Assembly (NCBI GenBank): GCA_035493895.1
Contig: DATJHM010000075.1
Span: 1 to 52,206 of the forward strand
Source: DATJHM01 sp035493895
GTDB taxonomy: Bacteria > Chloroflexota > Ktedonobacteria > Ktedonobacterales > Ktedonobacteraceae
Direction of reading: 5' to 3'
DNA length: 52,206 bases
Shown here: in pieces, positions 16,177-23,951 of the stretch
Layout of the letters: the number at the start of each line of letters is the position of its first letter
How positions within the stretch are numbered: position 1 is the stretch's first letter
Translations under genes and position numbers: made by a program
The notes under the pieces: model-generated
Told to the model about the DNA's origin: nothing
Seen by the model: only the letters and a program-made list of their open reading frames with translations
Database searches by the model: none

Positions 16177-17169
16177 ATGGCAGAACCGCAAACATGGCGA
16201 GAATTGTTGCATGATTTGATTGAAAATATGCCGGAGCGGCAGCGTATTTCTCAAGTATCAGGCATTAATGCTATCACGTTACAACGCTGGGCAAATAATG
16301 AGGGTAATCCTCGCCTTCGTAACTTGCATCAGCTGGTCTCTGCCCTTCCTGAACATTCGGCTCAACTTACGAGGCTGATTAAACAGGAGTATGCAACGTT
16401 CTTTGAACTGAAACCTGGCAATGAGGAGGATCTTTCGCAAATTCCTTCTTATTTTTATACCAGCGTTATGCGCGCTTACACGAAGACGTCGCCTTCTTTG
16501 CGTTTCTGGTCAATCGGCAAGCTCATTTTGCAACAGGCTTTCCAACATCTTGATCCTCAGCGCCTCGGTCTGGTGCTGACGGTTATTGCCTGTACAACCC
16601 CCGGTGAGCCTGCTCAAAAAGTGCGTAGTTTGCGCATTCTGCTCGGCCAGGGATCGACTCCCTGGCAGGGAAATTGGGATCGTTATCCGCTGTTTATGGG
16701 GATTGAGTCCCTCTGCGGCTATGTTGTGAATAATCGCCGCCTCATTACTATCCAGGATACGCAATCTATGAGCCATTCTTATTATCCTCTGTTGCCTGTG
16801 GAACATGCTCGCTGTGTCGCTGTCGTGCCTATTCAGCGCGGCGAAAGTATCGCTGGTTGCTTTTGTGCCTGTAGTACGCAGCCTTTTTATTTTACGGCCG
16901 AACGCCTGGAATTGATTCAGAACTATTCGCAACTTCTGACGGTGGCATTTACACAGGCAGAATTTTATCTCTCTTATAATATCGATCTTGCTCTATTTCC
17001 TTCGCAAAAGCAGCAAGCGCAGCATTTCTCGACCTTTCAGCAGCGCCTGCTCGATACAATGCGTTCCTCTGCTCGCCAGGAGCAGCCGCTGAGCGGTCAG
17101 CAGGCCTCGTCTCTGGTGATGTCACAGCTTGAAGAGGAGCTTTCGCAACTCGCTCACAAGCTCGTGTAG
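16177..17169 (+). CDS. HTH-GAF domain regulator
   Basis: A 330-residue protein. Residues 5-65 form a lambda-repressor/XRE-like HTH: RISQVSGINAITLQRWANNEGNPRLRNLHQLVSAL. A linker helix (about 70-110) is followed by a GAF-type sensor (about 125-260). In it, VLTVIACTTPGEPAQKVRSLRILLGQGSTPW, GYVVNNRRLITIQDTQSM and CVAVVPIQRGESIAGCFCACS give the typical strand pattern. A Gln/Ser-rich helical tail ends the protein. The ligand is unknown; Cys pairs in the GAF core (CFCAC) could serve redox sensing, but that is speculation. The ribosome-binding site is AGGAAAAGG. Convergent with the hydrolase, 24 bp away. Confidence 0.8.
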   Translation: MAEPQTWRELLHDLIENMPERQRISQVSGINAITLQRWANNEGNPRLRNLHQLVSALPEHSAQLTRLIKQEYATFFELKPGNEEDLSQIPSYFYTSVMRAYTKTSPSLRFWSIGKLILQQAFQHLDPQRLGLVLTVIACTTPGEPAQKVRSLRILLGQGSTPWQGNWDRYPLFMGIESLCGYVVNNRRLITIQDTQSMSHSYYPLLPVEHARCVAVVPIQRGESIAGCFCACSTQPFYFTAERLELIQNYSQLLTVAFTQAEFYLSYNIDLALFPSQKQQAQHFSTFQQRLLDTMRSSARQEQPLSGQQASSLVMSQLEEELSQLAHKLV

Positions 17170-17193
17170 CTAGCACACTCCCGTATTGCGGAC

Positions 17194-18075
17194 TCATCTC
17201 CCGCTGGAATCGTCTGCCGCCAGAAATGCTGCGATCAGTGCGTTGACCTGCTCTGGTTTTTCCTGTGATACCCAGTGCCCGCTGTCCGCAATCCGCCTGA
17301 CTTGCAGATGTGGCACCCATGGCTCCAGTCCTTCTGTCAGGGCTATATCCAGTGCGATATCCTGCTCTCCCCAGATCAAAAGCGTTGGGGCGGTGATGAT
17401 TTTTCCGGTTGCGCTCCCACTTCTGGGATGAAGAAAGAGGCTACGGTAGTAGCTGATTGCTGCTCGAAGTACCCCTGGTTTGCTCATTGCATCCCGATAG
17501 TGTGCCAGAACTTCTGGTGGAAATGCCTCTTTGTGGACCGCAGAGCCGTAGATCATTTTTGCTATCATCGCGGCATGGTTACGCCCCAACAGATATTCTG
17601 GTAGCCAGGGAATCTGGAAGGCGAAAACGTACCAGCTTTTGCGCAGTTGTTTCGGCGTACGTAGTTCGCGCTGGAACGCCCGGGGATGTGGCGCGTTCAG
17701 GACAATCAGACGCTCTGTCCTATCTGGATAGGTAAGCGCAAATGCCCATGCGAGGACTCCTCCCCAATCGTGCCCGATGATAATCGCTTTTTCCTGCCCC
17801 TGCCCCCTGATCAGGCCAACAATATCACGCAGCAAGGTTGGTATATCATATCCAGCGCGTGGTTTGTCGCTCTCGTTGTACCCGCGCAGGTCCGGGGCGA
17901 CTACCTGATAGCCACGTTGCGCCAGATAGGGGATCTGCTGCCGCCAGCTATACCAGAATTCGGGAAAGCCATGCAGTAAGACGATCAATGGTCCTGTTCC
18001 CTCTGTGACGTAGTGCATGCGTATACCATTGGTGATGAGATCGCGATGTTGCCAGGTCTCGGTGCTTGTTGTCAT
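17194..18075 (-). CDS. alpha/beta hydrolase, epoxide hydrolase-like
   Basis: A 293-residue alpha/beta-hydrolase of the epoxide hydrolase/haloalkane dehalogenase type. The oxyanion motif is HGFPEFWYSWR (about 35-45). The nucleophile elbow GHDWGG carries a catalytic Asp rather than Ser (near 102). The acid lies in LLIWGEQDIALD, and the base His is in DSGHWVSQEKPEQVN near the C-terminus. Asp as nucleophile argues for C-O or C-halogen hydrolysis instead of esterase activity. The start at 18075 has AAAGGG about 8 nt upstream; an upstream in-frame ATG at 18093 is less well placed. It is monocistronic, downstream of the sdh genes. Confidence 0.88.
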   Translation of the reverse strand: MTTSTETWQHRDLITNGIRMHYVTEGTGPLIVLLHGFPEFWYSWRQQIPYLAQRGYQVVAPDLRGYNESDKPRAGYDIPTLLRDIVGLIRGQGQEKAIIIGHDWGGVLAWAFALTYPDRTERLIVLNAPHPRAFQRELRTPKQLRKSWYVFAFQIPWLPEYLLGRNHAAMIAKMIYGSAVHKEAFPPEVLAHYRDAMSKPGVLRAAISYYRSLFLHPRSGSATGKIITAPTLLIWGEQDIALDIALTEGLEPWVPHLQVRRIADSGHWVSQEKPEQVNALIAAFLAADDSSGR

Positions 18076-18131
18076 GCTCTTGCCCTTTCTCAAAACGTGG
18101 AGATGCGCTGTTTATCTGCCTCCAGTTCCTC

Positions 18132-18281
18132 TCATGTAGATGCAGACCTTTCATTTCTCAGGTAGTATTTGCACTCTTTTAAAGAAGGGATATCCATCAG
18201 ATCAATATACAACTGAACTGCGTGAGCATCACATCCTTGTTCGAGGAGAGCAGCATTGAACAACGAAGGGATGCATATCAT
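18132..18281 (-). CDS. possible small ORF with an internal duplication
   Basis: A 49-residue frame between sdhB and the hydrolase. The segment VHIDMICIPSL, which begins just upstream of the ATG, recurs 27 residues later as LYIDLMDIPSL. At the DNA level, 23 of 30 bp match between 18184-18213 and 18265-18294 (period 81 bp, a multiple of three). ATG 18281 has AAGGGG about 12 nt upstream, and a GTG lies at 18293. The in-phase period favours coding, but the repeat could instead be a regulatory or RNA element in the sdh 3' region. No family recognised. Confidence 0.3.
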   Translation of the reverse strand: MICIPSLFNAALLEQGCDAHAVQLYIDLMDIPSLKECKYYLRNERSAST

Positions 18282-18318
18282 ATCAATATGCACCCCTTCT
18301 TGCTCATGATAGTCCGCT

Positions 18319-19032
18319 TTATTGCGCGTTCTTAGTGTCTCCACCGTAGACAATTGCCCGTTTGACCTGTTCGATGAGGTCAGTCACGGGGATGCCACGT
18401 GGACAGGCATCGGTGCAGTTGAAGATAGTGCGACAACGCCAGACTCCATCGCGTTGTCCGAGCACGTTCAAGCGCTCAGCAGCACCCTGGTCGCGACTAT
18501 CGAAGATGAAGCGATGGGCATTGACGATAGAAGCCGGGCCTACCCAGTTCGGATTGCCCCAGATCGACGGACACGAACCGGTGCAGGCACCACAGAGAAT
18601 ACACTTGGTCCCTTCGTCGTAGCGTTCCCGCTCCTCGGGACTCTGCAAGCGCTCTGTGCCGGGTTCGTTGTCGTAGTTGATCAGATAGGGCTTGACCGAC
18701 TTGTACTTGTCAAAGAACTGGTCCATGTCTACGACCAGATCTTTAATGACGGGATAACCCAGCATCGGCTCGATCGTGACCTTCTCTCCAACGTCGCGGA
18801 TCAGCACTTTACAGGCCAGACGATTGCGCCCGTTGATACGCATCGCATCTGAGCCACACACGCCATGTGCGCACGAGCGTCGATAGGTCAGCGTGCCATC
18901 CATATTCCATTTGACCATGTTCAATGCATCGAGCAGGCGATCAATGGGATCGGCCTCCACGCGGAATTCTGCCCAATAGGGTTTGGGATCTTGCTCGGGA
19001 TTATAACGCTTGATGCGCATGAGTACTTTCAT
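18319..19032 (-). CDS. sdhB: succinate dehydrogenase iron-sulfur subunit
   Basis: Electron-transfer subunit of complex II (237 residues). The N-terminal [2Fe-2S] domain has SCAHGVCGSDAM and the distal LAC. The third ligand position is Asp rather than Cys, as in E. coli SdhB. The C-terminal ferredoxin domain has CILCGACTGSCP for the [4Fe-4S] cluster and CRTIFNCTDACPRGI for the [3Fe-4S] and remaining ligands. GAGGAG precedes the ATG. It is the last core gene of sdhCDAB, 70 bp after sdhA. It passes electrons from the flavoprotein to the membrane quinone, probably menaquinone given menA in the window. Confidence 0.97.
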   Translation of the reverse strand: MKVLMRIKRYNPEQDPKPYWAEFRVEADPIDRLLDALNMVKWNMDGTLTYRRSCAHGVCGSDAMRINGRNRLACKVLIRDVGEKVTIEPMLGYPVIKDLVVDMDQFFDKYKSVKPYLINYDNEPGTERLQSPEERERYDEGTKCILCGACTGSCPSIWGNPNWVGPASIVNAHRFIFDSRDQGAAERLNVLGQRDGVWRCRTIFNCTDACPRGIPVTDLIEQVKRAIVYGGDTKNAQ

Positions 19033-19102
19033 TCTCTTCTCCTCTCACAGGACGGAGTTGCTCGTCTGCTTCTCATCTCGGCCCTGTGATTCTCCATGTT
19101 GA

Positions 19103-20839
19103 TTAGTATTTGCGTTCTTTGGGCACGAAGATAGGATCGTCGACCATGAGCACGTCTTTATAGTCCAGGCGCACTTCATGATTCTCTTCACCCCTATAGG
19201 CCAGCGTGTGTTTCAGCCAGTTGACATCATCCCGTTTCTCGTAGTCCAGGCGGAAGTGCCCACCGCGGCTCTCGGTGCGTGCCAGGGCTCCATGTGTGGT
19301 TGCCTCTGCGCAATCGAGCAGGAAGCCCAGTTCGATGGCCTCGACCAGTTCCGTATTGAAGTTTTTGCCCTTGTCTTGCAATTGTACGTTCTGGTAGGCA
19401 TCCTGTAGGCCCGCGATCGTATCGAGTGCCTGACGTAACCCTTTATCGGTGCGCTCAACGAAGACCTTGTCGTCCATCTCATTTTGCATTGCGTTGCGGA
19501 TGTGTGCTGCCGACTCCCCTCCGGTTGAGCTATAGAGACGATCGACCAGCTCGCGCGCCTTGCCTTCATGATCGGATGGCAGGGGCGCATGGCTATTTTC
19601 TTTGATAAATTGTGCCATATGTTTGCCTGCGCGGCGACCAAAGACGATCAGGTCTACCAGTGAGTTGGTGCCCAGACGGTTTGCACCATGCACGGAGACG
19701 CAGGCAACTTCGCCAGCGGCATAGAAGCCAGGAAGCGGCGTCCATTGTGGATCGATCACAACCTGAGCATCAACATTGGTTGGTACTCCACCCATTGCAT
19801 AGTGGGCTGTAGGCTGAATCGGCACAGGCTCGGTGATTGGCTCAACGCCCAGATAGTTTCGTGCGAAGTCGGTGATGTCGGGCAGCTTTTCGGCGATCAC
19901 CTTCGCTCCAAGATGGCGCACATCCAGGTAGACGTAGTCTTTTCCATCGACGCCACGCCCCTCTTTGACCTCCTGGACGATACAGCGCGAGACGATATCG
20001 CGCGGGGCCAGATCTTTCAAGGTGGGCATGTAACGTTCCATGAAATATTCGCCCTTGCCGTTGAGAATCTTGGCACCTTCACCGCGCGCAGCTTCACTGA
20101 GGAGGACGCCCACTTTGTAAATACCTGTTGGGTGGAACTGGTACATTTCCATGTCTTGCAGTGGGATACCACGACGATAGGCGATGGACATGCCGTCTCC
20201 CATACACGCAAATGCGTTGCTGGTGACGCGCCATGCTCGACCATAGCCACCTGTGGCAAAGAGGACCGATTTGGCATGGAAGGTATGAATTTCGCCCGTG
20301 CGTATCTCCATCGCGACGACTCCACAGGCCTGCCCATCGTTCAGAAGCAGATCCAGGACGAGATACTCATTGAAGAAACGTACCTGATTTTTGATCGCGC
20401 TCTGGTACATTGTTTGCAGGATCATGTGTCCCGTGCGGTCAGCGGCGTAGCAGGAACGGCGTACCGGCCCTTCGCCATAGTTGCGCGTGTGGCCTCCAAA
20501 ACGTCGCTGGTCGATGCGTCCATCGGCGGTGCGATTGAAGGGCAGGCCGCGATGTTCGAGCTCATAGACGGCGTCGATTGCTTCGCGAGCCAGTATTTCA
20601 GCTGCGGGCTGATCAACCAGGTAGTCGCCACCCTTGATGGTGTCGTACATATGCCACTTCCAATGGTCCTCTTCCTGGTTCCCCAATGCAGCGGCAACGC
20701 CTCCCTGTGCTGCTCCGGTATGTGAACGGGTAGGGTAAACTTTGGTCAGAACCGCGACACTGGCATTTGGCAGTTGCATTGCTGCCATCAGGCCCGCGCC
20801 ACCTGAACCGACGATGACGACATCAAATTTATGGTACAT
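19103..20839 (-). CDS. sdhA: succinate dehydrogenase flavoprotein subunit
   Basis: A 578-residue catalytic subunit oxidising succinate to fumarate. It has GSGGAGLMAA (FAD Rossmann loop, 11-20), RSHTGAAQGG with the FAD-linking His40, the HPTG substrate loop in QFHPTGIY, the active-site EAARGEG, and the HYAMGGVPTN and GANRLGTNSL blocks. The C-terminal helical domain ends with RGGHFRLDYEKRDD and a long tail typical of SdhA. AGGA lies 11 nt before the ATG. It is third in the sdhCDAB operon. A large antisense reading frame over this gene (19688-20725) is a composition artefact. Confidence 0.97.
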   Translation of the reverse strand: MYHKFDVVIVGSGGAGLMAAMQLPNASVAVLTKVYPTRSHTGAAQGGVAAALGNQEEDHWKWHMYDTIKGGDYLVDQPAAEILAREAIDAVYELEHRGLPFNRTADGRIDQRRFGGHTRNYGEGPVRRSCYAADRTGHMILQTMYQSAIKNQVRFFNEYLVLDLLLNDGQACGVVAMEIRTGEIHTFHAKSVLFATGGYGRAWRVTSNAFACMGDGMSIAYRRGIPLQDMEMYQFHPTGIYKVGVLLSEAARGEGAKILNGKGEYFMERYMPTLKDLAPRDIVSRCIVQEVKEGRGVDGKDYVYLDVRHLGAKVIAEKLPDITDFARNYLGVEPITEPVPIQPTAHYAMGGVPTNVDAQVVIDPQWTPLPGFYAAGEVACVSVHGANRLGTNSLVDLIVFGRRAGKHMAQFIKENSHAPLPSDHEGKARELVDRLYSSTGGESAAHIRNAMQNEMDDKVFVERTDKGLRQALDTIAGLQDAYQNVQLQDKGKNFNTELVEAIELGFLLDCAEATTHGALARTESRGGHFRLDYEKRDDVNWLKHTLAYRGEENHEVRLDYKDVLMVDDPIFVPKERKY

Positions 20840-20871
20840 AGTGTGTAGTATCCTCTATTCTTTGCTCTGAT

Positions 20872-21300
20872 TTACCTCGCCTGATTGACGCACGTTTGCG
20901 TTTGTTGTGCACCTGCAACCGGCTGGAATGTGATCAGCGTAATGGTGCCTAACATAAAGAATGCCAGTAAAAGCGTCGCCGCCGTTGAGAGAAGCACGAT
21001 ACGTGTGCGTGGCTTACGGACATAATCATCGATCATAACCCGCAAACCGTTCATCCCATGGGTCAGGGCGATGGTGAGTAACATCCAATCAAAAAGCCTC
21101 CAGAGCGGATTGGCATAACGCCCTGCCACGAAGGCATAGGTTGTGCACGCTACGTCAGTGGTCACGTGCATGACCAGCAGATGGACGATGACCAGTACGA
21201 ATAGAATAATGCCAGAGATGCGGAAGTAGTACCAGGAAAACGTCTCAAAGCCCCCGCCTTGTGGACGTGCACCGCCGTAGAACTTCGATAGATTTAACAT
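20872..21300 (-). CDS. sdhD: succinate dehydrogenase membrane anchor subunit
   Basis: A 142-residue membrane protein with three helices, at about 28-50 (ISGIILFVLVIVHLLVMHV), 72-92 and 100-125. His residues in the first two helices (HLLVMH, ALTHGMNGLRVMIDDY) match heme and quinone-site positions of complex II anchors. It sits between sdhC and sdhA and has GGAGG before the ATG. Together with SdhC it should bind heme b and the quinone. Confidence 0.88.
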   Translation of the reverse strand: MLNLSKFYGGARPQGGGFETFSWYYFRISGIILFVLVIVHLLVMHVTTDVACTTYAFVAGRYANPLWRLFDWMLLTIALTHGMNGLRVMIDDYVRKPRTRIVLLSTAATLLLAFFMLGTITLITFQPVAGAQQTQTCVNQAR

Positions 21301-21348
21301 AATAATTTTTCCTCCGTATGGGCGAGAACCTCTTCGCCCGGGAATATA

Positions 21349-21750
21349 CTAGGGTGCGGTGTGTGCCATGGTTGGTAGCGTGAAGAACCAGGCTACCGTT
21401 GGGATGAAGGCTGGTTTGAGTACAAAGTAGGCAAATGGGATAAAGATGATGACCGTTGCGACGAGTACGATGGTAAACATAACCTTCTGATAGCGTGCGC
21501 CTTTGCGCCAGAAGTCGATGCATATGATGCGTACGCCATTAAAGGCATGATAGAGAATTGCAACGATCAGACCTAGTGAGAGCAGACGTGCGATGATCGA
21601 GTCAAAGAAAGCGATGCCATCGTTGTAAATTGCTGGACCAAAGCTCAACAGCGAAATATCGACGATATGGATGAATAGAAAGATAAGAATGGCAATGCCT
21701 GTGATGCGATGAAACAACCAGGACCACATGCCGGATTGACCTTTGTACAT
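21349..21750 (-). CDS. sdhC: succinate dehydrogenase cytochrome b556 subunit
   Basis: First gene of sdhCDAB (133 residues). It has the family start GMWSWLFHRITGIAILIFLFIHI with a conserved His-Arg and a potential heme-ligand His, and LYHAFNGVRIICIDFW in the second helix. Three membrane helices are visible. Starting at 21750 (GAGG upstream) matches family length better than the longer frame to 21786. The gap to sdhD is 48 bp. Confidence 0.9.
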   Translation of the reverse strand: MYKGQSGMWSWLFHRITGIAILIFLFIHIVDISLLSFGPAIYNDGIAFFDSIIARLLSLGLIVAILYHAFNGVRIICIDFWRKGARYQKVMFTIVLVATVIIFIPFAYFVLKPAFIPTVAWFFTLPTMAHTAP

Positions 21751-21979
21751 CTTTTCCTCATTTCTGGGGGCGGGGAGGTGAAGCAAGGGAGGAGTGACCT
21801 CGGTGTTGTATACAAGACACCTTTGCAGGCTTTGTTGTATCTCTGTATTGCTAACATCAACGACCTCACACCAGGCACCTCGCCGTGCAAATCTGATTTT
21901 TTACATTCAGGCAGGCAACCCCACCGCTTTTCCCGGTCGCCCTTGTTGAATGCAACTAATTGGTTGACGTTGTGTCATT

Positions 21980-22008
21980 ATTATAATGCATCGCAGGGTA
22001 GGGCGCAA
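21980..22008 (-). promoter_or_regulatory. candidate sdh operon promoter
   Basis: On the minus strand, TTGCGC (22003-22008), a 17-bp spacer, and a perfect TATAAT (21980-21985). This predicts a leader of about 220 nt before sdhC. The remainder of 21751-22351 contains no supported gene. Confidence 0.5.
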
Positions 22009-22162
22009 ACGGGAAGACGCTGCCTTGTTGTCATGAGCCAGCCTGCCATCTTTCCTTGAAGAATCGCTCGATTCGTCTACAGGTTGTGGGGCGTCCCTTT
22101 TCATTATACCTTGCTTGCCCCTTTTATTGGTCTGTCCGCTGGCTACTTTGTGGGCAAAATGC

Positions 22163-22191
22163 TTGCAAATTCGCGAAGAATGGTGCATAAT
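22163..22191 (+). promoter_or_regulatory. candidate promoter for the FixH/YtkA-like gene
   Basis: TTGCAA at 22163-22168, a 17-bp spacer, and CATAAT at 22186-22191, giving a leader of about 150 nt. It is divergent from the sdh promoter about 150 bp away. Confidence 0.45.
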
Positions 22192-22351
22192 CGATCGTAG
22201 TAAGAAGTTTCTGATGATCTGGCGCTTTTAGATGTCCAGTTCGGGTGAGCTGTGTTTCGCCCCTGCATAAGCAGACCTCCAGGGGTTATGTAGGGGTGTG
22301 TAAGCACGGCTCACTCTGTTTTTGGACTCCTTTTTCTGTATGCGGGGGAGA

Positions 22352-22780
22352 ATGAGACGTAAATTGCTGGTGCTGGCGCTGGGGCTCGCTTTTCTTGTCG
22401 CCATTTCCTGGTTCGGCGGCCTCATGAGTAATGCAGTATCTCACACGCCAACTGCCCATATTCAAACCGCACAGGCTGGCCCCTACCAGATCACGCTCCA
22501 GGTCGATCCTAATCCCCCTCTGGAAACACAGCCTGCTACGGCCTCAATCCAGGTTGCCAATGCTTCTCGGCAGGCCATCACCGATGCACATGTCTTTATC
22601 GATTCGACGATGGAGGCTATGGATATGGGGAGCGAACGCGTTGAGGCGTCTGCTCAGGGCAATGGGATCTATCGCGCTCGTGTGCAATTTCCCATGGGCG
22701 GTCCCTGGGGATTGCGTGTCTCGATTGATCGTCCTGGCCAAAAAACGGTCTCTACCACGTTTCAAGTTACAGCACAATAA
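22352..22780 (+). CDS. FixH/YtkA-like exported or membrane-anchored protein
   Basis: A 142-residue protein with one N-terminal hydrophobic helix (RRKLLVLALGLAFLVAISWF, a signal anchor) and an extracytoplasmic Ig-like domain. The domain reads PYQITLQVDPNPPLE at its start, then DAHVFIDSTMEAMDMGSERVEA, then GIYRARVQFPMGGPWGLRVSI. The MxxMxM and GxWxLxV pattern is that of YtkA/FixH domains, some of which take part in copper delivery to oxidases. The ATG at 22352 follows GGGGGAG very closely. ATG 22340 and TTG 22322 are alternatives. It stands alone before the translin-like gene. Confidence 0.7.
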   Translation: MRRKLLVLALGLAFLVAISWFGGLMSNAVSHTPTAHIQTAQAGPYQITLQVDPNPPLETQPATASIQVANASRQAITDAHVFIDSTMEAMDMGSERVEASAQGNGIYRARVQFPMGGPWGLRVSIDRPGQKTVSTTFQVTAQ

Positions 22781-22913
22781 ATAGTTACTCTGGAAGAGTT
22801 GCCTCGATTTTCTCTTGTTGACATTGACGCATTTTTTCATCTGATGTTCTGCTACTTACCCGGTAATGGCCTTTCTATGGTACACTGTTTTTATCATGGA
22901 AAGGATTAAAGCT

Positions 22914-23588
22914 ATGGTTGATAATATAGATAGAATAGGGCAGGAGGCTATTGACAACCTGGCACAGAAGCATGCCGCACGCGAGCGGGCGCTTCCAAAG
23001 TCACGTACGACGATTCGCTATTGTGCCAATAGCATTCGTGCCGCCCATCGCCATGAGTTTCGTCTGGCTGAAGATCTGGTCGCGCAGGCGGGTGCTCTCC
23101 TCACTGAGATGGCTGCTGATTTGCGCGATCATCAGGACATTTTCTTTGCAGGCTTTGTTCAGGACGCTCAGAAAGAGTATGCCGAAGCCATTTGTTTTAG
23201 TGCACTGGTTCAGCATCGCTCACTCCCCTCGGCAACTGATCTCGCTATCGGCTCCGGCGCTTTTCTGAATGGTCTGGCGGAGTCCGTTGGTGAGCTACGC
23301 CGTTATTTGTTAGATCAGCTCAGACGCGGTGAGATGGGCGATTGTGAGGTCTTTCTGGGCTATATGGATGATATCTATGCCCTGTTGATCTCGGTCGATT
23401 TCCCCGATGCGATCACCTCCGGTTTGCGTCGGACCACTGATGCGACGCGCGGCATCCTGGAGAAAACTCGTGGTGATCTCACTTCTGCTATGAGCCAGGT
23501 ACGCTTACAGCAATCAATGCTGGCTCTCCAGCGGGAGCTACAACGCCAGGACCCGGACGATGATTCGTTTCTCGGCACGAGCTTGTAA
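22914..23588 (+). CDS. translin family protein
   Basis: A 224-residue all-helical protein with the pattern of eukaryotic and archaeal translin/TRAX. It has SRTTIRYCANSIRAAHRHEF (about 28-47), QDAQKEYAEAICFSALV (near 88-104), then GSGAFLNGLAESVGELRRYLLDQLRRGE, MDDIYALLISVDFPDAITSGLRRTTDATRGILEKTRGDL. The GL-D/E-GELRR, PDA, LRR-D-R and EKTRGDL elements are the family core. Translin binds single-stranded nucleic acid and, in eukaryotes, forms an RNase complex with TRAX. Its role in bacteria is unclear. ATG 22914 has AAAGGA 8 nt upstream; 22866 is an unlikely extension. It is monocistronic. The archaeal TRAX-type Glu residues need an alignment. Confidence 0.8.
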   Translation: MVDNIDRIGQEAIDNLAQKHAARERALPKSRTTIRYCANSIRAAHRHEFRLAEDLVAQAGALLTEMAADLRDHQDIFFAGFVQDAQKEYAEAICFSALVQHRSLPSATDLAIGSGAFLNGLAESVGELRRYLLDQLRRGEMGDCEVFLGYMDDIYALLISVDFPDAITSGLRRTTDATRGILEKTRGDLTSAMSQVRLQQSMLALQRELQRQDPDDDSFLGTSL

Positions 23589-23951
23589 TATCGCGCATTT
23601 CAGCATACTTCTATGAACGAGTATACTATGAACAGACCTGTTGCCCGGTTATTTTAGGGGAATAAGGTGCTCTATTGCACTGATGATCGTTATAATAAAG
23701 GGCCCGGTCTGTGGTATCGTTCTGCCTGCGGCCTGCTCAATCGCGATCGCCACTGTAGCACGAGGAACTTTTTTGGCCGGGAAAGCGTATTACTTGTGTA
23801 ATAGCTAGAATCTCACTTTCGATTGCTTCCTTATAATGAGATGTTATAGGTAAGATACTCCGAGAGATCGAGATGGAGTATCGATTACTATAGAAATATT
23901 AGAAAACGCGGATGGCCTGGAACATAGAGAATAGAAAGAGGATAAGGGTGT
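23589..23951. other. intergenic region, possible -10 elements only
   Basis: 362 bp with two TATAAT hexamers (about 23691 and 23833) lacking good -35 partners. These may be promoters for menA. Nothing else supported. Confidence 0.35.

Noticed and set aside
19688..20725. 345-codon open frame antisense to sdhA
   Set aside because: It lies entirely opposite a clear SdhA with all catalytic motifs; long antisense frames are expected in this codon usage and the peptide matches nothing.
21907..22188. 93-codon minus-strand frame upstream of sdhC
   Set aside because: It overlaps the predicted sdh promoter, is basic and low-complexity, and lacks a ribosome-binding site.
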